Assembly (NCBI GenBank): GCA_027058735.1
Contig: JALURZ010000171.1
Coordinates: 1-10,695 of the forward strand
Direction: 5' to 3'
Length of the DNA stretch: 10,695 bases
Source of the DNA: Hyphomicrobiales bacterium
Lineage (GTDB): Bacteria; Pseudomonadota; Alphaproteobacteria; Rhizobiales; JALURZ01
Position 1 is the stretch's first letter. Every line of letters begins with the position of its first letter. The translations under genes were made by a program, and so were the position numbers. Positions 7,319 to 10,695 of the stretch are shown here, in pieces. The notes under the pieces are model-generated. The model searched no databases. It saw only the letters and a list, made by a program, of their open reading frames with translations, and was not told the DNA's origin.

Positions 7319-7355
7319 TTTCCGTTCCATAGCCGAAGCGCGACCGGCGCTGCAA
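7319..7355 (-). promoter_or_regulatory. Possible promoter of the minus-strand four-gene cluster
   Basis: Within the 190-bp divergent gap 7251-7440, the minus strand carries TTGCAG (plus 7350-7355) and TATGGA (plus 7326-7331) separated by 18 nt, which could start transcription near 7319 and give a leader of about 70 nt. If so, the longer TTG start at 7355 of the first cluster gene is excluded. On the plus strand the same gap holds TTGCCA followed 15 nt later by GATAAA, a weaker candidate for the sulfotransferase gene. Both rest on hexamer resemblance alone. Confidence 0.25.
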
Positions 7356-7440
7356 GCGCTCAAAGCCCCGCGCGCGCCGCCATATTGGGATTTGCCAAGC
7401 CCTGTCCAGACGGATAAAGGAGTCTACAGCCCCGGCAACG

Positions 7441-9315
7441 ATGGAGTCATTTGGCCAGACCGTGTCCAGAAATCAGTCCGCAGCCGGTCGCTCGCAACTG
7501 GCGCGCGCGCGCGCGCTGGCCGATCGTGGCCGCCTGCGCCAGGCGCTCAGCGCCTACAGAAAGGTTCTGGCGCGCGCGCCGGAAAACGCCGATCTGCTCA
7601 TGGAGGCCGGCGTCACGGCCGCCCAGGCCGGCGCCCACGGGCCCGCCTTCGAATGGCTGGAACGCGCGGCAAGCCTCGCGCCCGACGATATTTGCGTGCA
7701 TGTAAACCTGGGCGAAGCCGCGCGCCTTGCCGAGCGGCCGCACGATGCCGCCCGCCACTTCCGGCGCGCCCTGGCAATCGATCCCAAGGATACCGATGCC
7801 GCATTCGGCCTGGGCTACGCCCTGCTGCTCTCGGGCAATGCCCCCGAAGCGCTGCCTGTTCTGGAAGCCGCCTATGCCGCCTCGCCCAACGACCCCGAGA
7901 TTGTGAACGCCTATGCGGGCGCGGCGATCGATCTGGAGAAATTCGCCCCTGCCATTGAAATCCTGCGCCGCTTTCTGGCCGACAACCCCGGCGACAAACA
8001 GGCATGGTGCAACATGGCATTCGCCCTGTTGCGCGAGGAACGGTTTCTGGAGGCGGACAGGGCATTTGCCCGTGCGGATGCAATGGGCGGGCTGCCGGCT
8101 GAAATGATTGCGCGCTGGGCGCGCGCGAAACTGAACCTGAAGGACTATGCACCGGCGATGGCACTGGCGGACCGGGCAATCGGCGAAAAATCGCGCGAGG
8201 CCGACGGCTATTTCGTCCGGGCGGCCGCACTCCAGCATACCGGGGATTTCGACGGCGCGGAGAAGGCCTTGCGCCAGTCGCTCCGGTTCGACGACCAGCA
8301 CGGCGCGACCTACGAACGCCTGGCGCGCATGCGCCGGTTTCGCGACAGCGACGTGGAGGCGGCCAAATCCATCTATGAAGACCAAGGCGCGCGCCCCTCG
8401 GCGCGCTGCGCGGCCGGCTTCGCGCTGGGGCTGTACTATGACCGGTCGGGCGCCTATGACAGGGCTTTTGCGTATCTGCACGGCGCCAATAGGCTCAAAG
8501 CGCGCGAGGTCCCCTTCGACGCGGAGGCCCATTGCGGCATGGTCGCGCGGGTGATGGAGGTTTTTTCCAGCGACTTCCTCGCCCGCCTCGCGCATGCGGA
8601 AATGCCCGCCGACACGCCCGTTTTCATTCTCGGCATGCCGCGCTCCGGCACCACCTTGTGCGAACAGATCCTCGCCAGCTACGATACCGTGTTCGCAGGC
8701 GGCGAACGGCTCGATTTCCAGAACATGATCGCGGAAATTCCCGACTATCCCGAATTCGTCCTGCGCGCGCCCCCGGGGTGGGCGAAATCGAAATCGGCCG
8801 AAATTCTGGAGGCCATGCACAAGGCGTCGAATGGCGAAGCCATGATCACCAACAAGACGCCGGGAAACTATCTGTGCGTGGGCCTGATCCGCTGGTTCAT
8901 GCCCAACGCCCGGTTCATCCACTGCATGCGCGACTACCGGGACAACGCGATATCGTGTTTCGAGCAGAACTTCCAGAGCGGTCAGAGCTTCACCTATGAC
9001 CTGAAGGCCTTCGCCATAGCCTATCGCCAATACCGGCGCGTTATGGCGCATTGGCATGAGGTTCTGCCCGGCCAGATTCTCGATATCGGATACGAAGACC
9101 TTGTCAACGAGCCCGAAAGGGTGTCAAAGGAGATTGTATCTTTTTGTGGCCTTGAATGGTCGCCATCATGCCTGGAGACGCACAAGGTCGACCGCTCGAT
9201 CACAACGGCAAGTTTCTGGCAGGTTCGCCAACCGATCAATACCGGATCCGTCGGAAAATGGCGCAACTATGAAAGTCAATTGAGCGAGTTTCTGCGCGCT
9301 ATGGAGGGCTCTTGA
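7441..9315 (+). CDS. TPR-repeat sulfotransferase
   Basis: The 624-residue protein joins a TPR superhelix to a PAPS-dependent sulfotransferase. About eight 34-residue TPR units run from residue 17 to about 287 (alternating short helices with the W/LG/Y and A--hhP pattern, e.g. at 51-84, 85-118 and 119-152). The C-terminal sulfotransferase domain begins near 390 with the 5'-phosphosulfate loop FILGMPRSGTT (PRSGTT at 400-405), and has the 3'-phosphate motif around RFIHCMRDYRDNAISCF at 491-507 with Arg497 and Ser505. By analogy it transfers sulfate from PAPS to a protein, glycan or lipid acceptor, with the TPRs likely binding substrate; the acceptor is unknown. No signal peptide is seen. The ATG at 7441 is the first start; AAGGAG at 7417-7422 is 18 nt away, too far for a normal Shine-Dalgarno. 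The stop overlaps the next gene by 4 nt. Confidence 0.92.
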   Translation: MESFGQTVSRNQSAAGRSQLARARALADRGRLRQALSAYRKVLARAPENADLLMEAGVTAAQAGAHGPAFEWLERAASLAPDDICVHVNLGEAARLAERPHDAARHFRRALAIDPKDTDAAFGLGYALLLSGNAPEALPVLEAAYAASPNDPEIVNAYAGAAIDLEKFAPAIEILRRFLADNPGDKQAWCNMAFALLREERFLEADRAFARADAMGGLPAEMIARWARAKLNLKDYAPAMALADRAIGEKSREADGYFVRAAALQHTGDFDGAEKALRQSLRFDDQHGATYERLARMRRFRDSDVEAAKSIYEDQGARPSARCAAGFALGLYYDRSGAYDRAFAYLHGANRLKAREVPFDAEAHCGMVARVMEVFSSDFLARLAHAEMPADTPVFILGMPRSGTTLCEQILASYDTVFAGGERLDFQNMIAEIPDYPEFVLRAPPGWAKSKSAEILEAMHKASNGEAMITNKTPGNYLCVGLIRWFMPNARFIHCMRDYRDNAISCFEQNFQSGQSFTYDLKAFAIAYRQYRRVMAHWHEVLPGQILDIGYEDLVNEPERVSKEIVSFCGLEWSPSCLETHKVDRSITTASFWQVRQPINTGSVGKWRNYESQLSEFLRAMEGS

Positions 9316-10148
9316 AAAAATCAATTGCTTTTGGTGTTCTCCTGGTGCTGTCGGCCTGCGCGCAAGGGGCGAGCGGGCCTCGCGGCATTTCGATCGTCGA
9401 TGGCGTCAGCCCGCTTTCGGCCAGCTTCAAGAGCCAGGTCAACGATCTGGTGGCGAAGGCCGGACGCTCCTATGTCACGCTTTCGGTCAAGGATCCGGCC
9501 ATCGCCCAGAGCCAGGAGGTCGATGTGCCGCGCGAGACCGTGACGGCGGCAAGCGGCTTTGCCATTGACAACGAGGGGCTGGTTCTCACCGCCGCGCATG
9601 TGGCCATCTCCAACGGCTGGCTGGTGACCGCCCGCGGGCCGGGGGGGCGCAGCTATCAGGGCCGCGTCATCGCGATTCTGCCGAAAATGGACTCCGCGCT
9701 TGTGCAACTCGATTCCAGCACCGGGCTGAGGCCGGTGACACCGGTGGCCGATCCGTGCCTGAAACCGGGCGAGCCTGTGTTTTCCCTCGGCAAACCGCGA
9801 AAGCTGGGCGACACCGCGCGCCTCGGTTCGCTTGTCTCCATGAGCTTCGGGCGTCCGGTCACCTATCAGGGATATGGCTATTCGGACGCCATGGTGCTGC
9901 GATTGCAGACCCGCAGGGGCGAATCCGGCGGGCCGGTCTTCAACGCCCGGGGCAAACTGGTCGGAATGCTTGTCAGCACCCTGTCTGACCGCGCCGGGCG
10001 CCCGCTCGATCTTGCCCACGCGGTCACCCTGCCGAAGCTGGCGGAATTCGTGTGCTCCAAGACCCGCTGTTCGCCGGAATGGCGCGCGCTGGCCGGCAAG
10101 AGCATCCAGAGCTGCCCCAAGCCAAAGACCGCACGCGCCAGATCCTAG
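9312..10148 (+). CDS. Lipoprotein trypsin-like serine protease (TTG start)
   Basis: The product is a 278-residue chymotrypsin/DegP-fold protease probably anchored to a membrane facing the periplasm. It starts MKKS, followed by a hydrophobic stretch and a lipobox, LSAC, with the lipidated Cys at residue 16. The protease core shows the triad: His96 in LTAAHV, Asp127 in KMDSALVQLD and Ser205 in RGESGGPVF. No PDZ domain follows, so the protein is shorter than DegP/HtrA; the C-terminus (about 235-278) is Cys-containing and basic. The start is a TTG at 9312 that overlaps the sulfotransferase stop as TTGA; GGAGGG at 9303-9308 lies 3-5 nt upstream, and the signal peptide begins right there, so the start is well supported. 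Tight coupling to the sulfotransferase suggests coordinated synthesis. Substrate unknown. Confidence 0.9.
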   Translation: MKKSIAFGVLLVLSACAQGASGPRGISIVDGVSPLSASFKSQVNDLVAKAGRSYVTLSVKDPAIAQSQEVDVPRETVTAASGFAIDNEGLVLTAAHVAISNGWLVTARGPGGRSYQGRVIAILPKMDSALVQLDSSTGLRPVTPVADPCLKPGEPVFSLGKPRKLGDTARLGSLVSMSFGRPVTYQGYGYSDAMVLRLQTRRGESGGPVFNARGKLVGMLVSTLSDRAGRPLDLAHAVTLPKLAEFVCSKTRCSPEWRALAGKSIQSCPKPKTARARS

Positions 10149-10200
10149 AGCGTATCTTGAGGCCGATCCCCCGCCGCCGATCGCATCGCGGACTGCATGC

Positions 10201-10222
10201 CGCGGGCCCGCGCTGGAGCGCG
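10201..10222. repeat. GC-rich inverted repeats between convergent protease gene and tRNA
   Basis: A perfect 12-bp palindrome, CGCGGGCCCGCG (10201-10212), overlaps a second inverted repeat, CGCGCT-GG-AGCGCG (10209-10222). They lie between the end of the protease gene and the 3' end of the tRNA, where a two-way terminator would be expected. Neither is followed by a T run on either strand, so this is a weak candidate for factor-independent termination. The rest of 10149-10238 shows no gene. Confidence 0.25.
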
Positions 10223-10238
10223 AAATGGATCGAAACAA

Positions 10239-10328
10239 TGGCGGAGAGGATGGGATTCGAACCCACGATGGGCGTTAACCCATACTCCCTTAGCAGGGGA
10301 GCGCCTTCAACCACTCGGCCACCTCTCC
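10239..10328 (-). tRNA. tRNA-Ser (anticodon GCU)
   Basis: On the minus strand the sequence folds as a class II serine tRNA. The acceptor stem is GGAGAGG (plus 10322-10328) paired with CCTCTCC (plus 10243-10249); the D arm contains GGCCGAGTGG; the anticodon stem CTCCC/GGGAG encloses the loop CTGCTAA with anticodon GCT (plus 10292-10294). A long variable arm (TATGGG-TTAACG-CCCAT) is followed by a TpsiC loop TTCGAAT. The discriminator is G and CCA is encoded at plus 10239-10241. It decodes AGC/AGU. No integrase or duplicated tRNA end is visible next to it. Confidence 0.97.
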
Positions 10329-10337
10329 ACGGACTGG

Positions 10338-10364
10338 AGTATCGGAGAAGACAAGGGGTTGCAA
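10338..10364 (-). promoter_or_regulatory. Possible tRNA-Ser promoter
   Basis: On the minus strand TTGCAA (plus 10359-10364) and GATACT (plus 10338-10343, four of six matches to TATAAT) are 15 nt apart, with the -10-like element about 10 nt upstream of the mature tRNA end. The spacing is short, and TACTCC at a 17-nt spacing is an alternative. The call rests on position and resemblance only. Confidence 0.3.
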
Positions 10365-10594
10365 GGGGCGATCGCGCCAAGGCGGAACGGGTTCGTTTTT
10401 TCTTGCTGTTCGGGCTTGCTTGCCCGATCCGGCGGCGCGCCTGTATGTGTCAAATTTGCCGCAGGTGTGATCAATTCCACCCGGCGGGCGTGCGATTCAT
10501 GCATAAAATTCTGGTCAGCCCGCATTCGAACGCCTAAAGTGGCAGCGATTCTCGCCACCGGGCGCCGATGCAAGGGCGCGGGGGGGGCGTGAGG
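10365..10594. other. Non-coding stretch, no gene seen
   Basis: Several frames are open across this stretch on both strands, but the longest run through the tRNA on one side and have no ribosome binding site, start or recognisable motif. An eight-G run lies at 10580-10587 and an A/T-rich patch around 10440-10520. I see no terminator, promoter or RNA gene that I can support here beyond the tRNA promoter candidate. Confidence 0.4.
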
Positions 10595-10613
10595 ACCCGT
10601 GACACGTCAGGGT
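10595..10613. promoter_or_regulatory. Inverted repeat abutting the tandem array
   Basis: ACCC-g-TGAC-ac-GTCA-GGGT reads as an interrupted dyad: four-base outer arms, a single unpaired g, and inner arms TGAC/GTCA around two central bases. With so short a centre it looks more like a protein-binding site than an RNA hairpin. Its right arm GGGT (10610-10613) is also the first four bases of the first tandem repeat unit, so the dyad and the array share sequence. Function unknown. Confidence 0.35.
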
Positions 10614-10695
10614 GCGCAAATTATGAGGGTGCGCAAATTATGAGGGTGCGCAAATTATGAGGGCGCGCAAATTATGAGGGCGCGCAAATTATGAG
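10610..10695. repeat. 17-bp tandem repeat array running off the right edge
   Basis: Five complete 17-bp units follow one another without spacers at 10610-10626, 10627-10643, 10644-10660, 10661-10677 and 10678-10694, and base 10695 is the first base of a sixth. The unit is GGGYGCGCAAATTATGA. The first three units have T at the fourth base and the last two have C; all other positions are identical. Each unit places an AT-rich core (AAATTAT) next to a GCGC box, and on the minus strand reads CATAAT, close to a -10 hexamer. A 17-bp unit changes frame each copy, so it is unlikely to encode a peptide repeat. It may be a minisatellite, a multi-site protein-binding region or an iteron-like element; the sequence does not decide. 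Confidence 0.9.

Noticed and set aside
7500..7514. Alternating GC run as a phase-variable tract
   Set aside because: It encodes a normal Ala/Arg stretch (LARARALA) in a GC-rich gene and is short; there is no positive sign of phase variation.
7447..9057. A 536-codon open frame antisense to the TPR-sulfotransferase
   Set aside because: It is a GC-driven shadow with no motif; the plus strand has clear TPRs and both PAPS-binding motifs.
9321..10238. A 305-codon open frame antisense to the serine protease
   Set aside because: No start signal or family motif; the protease on the plus strand has an intact His/Asp/Ser triad and lipobox.
10239..10328. tRNA-Ser as a phage or island attachment site
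   Set aside because: No integrase gene, no duplicated tRNA 3' end and no compositional break are visible on its 3' side within the window.
10052..10592. Plus-strand frames through the tRNA region with GWDSNPRW- or GFEPTMGV-like peptides
   Set aside because: These are the familiar spurious translations of a reverse-strand tRNA-Ser; the tRNA fold explains the sequence.
10610..10695. CRISPR array
   Set aside because: The 17-bp units are directly adjacent with no spacers, and no cas gene is present.

Overview
The window is a high-GC bacterial chromosome segment. The gene order dapA-smpB with a divergent Slt-type lytic transglycosylase, the envelope protein with an OmpA-family BON-like N-terminus and the H3TH-domain proteins point to an alphaproteobacterium, probably Hyphomicrobiales-like. 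That taxonomic reading is inference from gene content; no rRNA or marker search was possible.

Layout. (1) Positions 97-1507, minus strand: dapA then smpB, 25 nt apart, two housekeeping genes for lysine/cell-wall precursor synthesis and trans-translation. (2) Positions 1784-4782, plus strand, divergent from dapA: an Slt70-like lytic transglycosylase whose stop overlaps the start of an alpha/beta hydrolase (ATGA). (3) Positions 7250-4779, minus strand: a compact four-gene cluster that converges on and overlaps the hydrolase by 4 bp. In order of transcription it encodes an unrecognised 261-aa protein with a DUF7694-like C-terminus, a membrane-anchored single BON-domain protein resembling the first ~95 residues of OmpA-family proteins, a 43-aa one-helix membrane protein, and a membrane-anchored protein carrying two copies of a helix-3-turn-helix (COG3743-like) domain. 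(4) Positions 7441-10148, plus strand: a TPR-sulfotransferase fusion, then a lipoprotein trypsin-like serine protease that starts with TTG inside the sulfotransferase stop codon. (5) Positions 10239-10328, minus strand: tRNA-Ser(GCU) with an encoded CCA. (6) From 10595 to the right edge: a dyad that abuts an array of exact or near-exact 17-bp tandem repeats, which runs out of the window.

The first two blocks are ordinary core genome. The least explained parts are the four-gene minus-strand cluster, which combines envelope-anchored proteins with a duplicated DNA-binding-type domain and a phage-associated C-terminal domain; the translationally coupled sulfotransferase/protease pair; and the 17-bp array. 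No mobile element, integrase, CRISPR array or defence system is visible.
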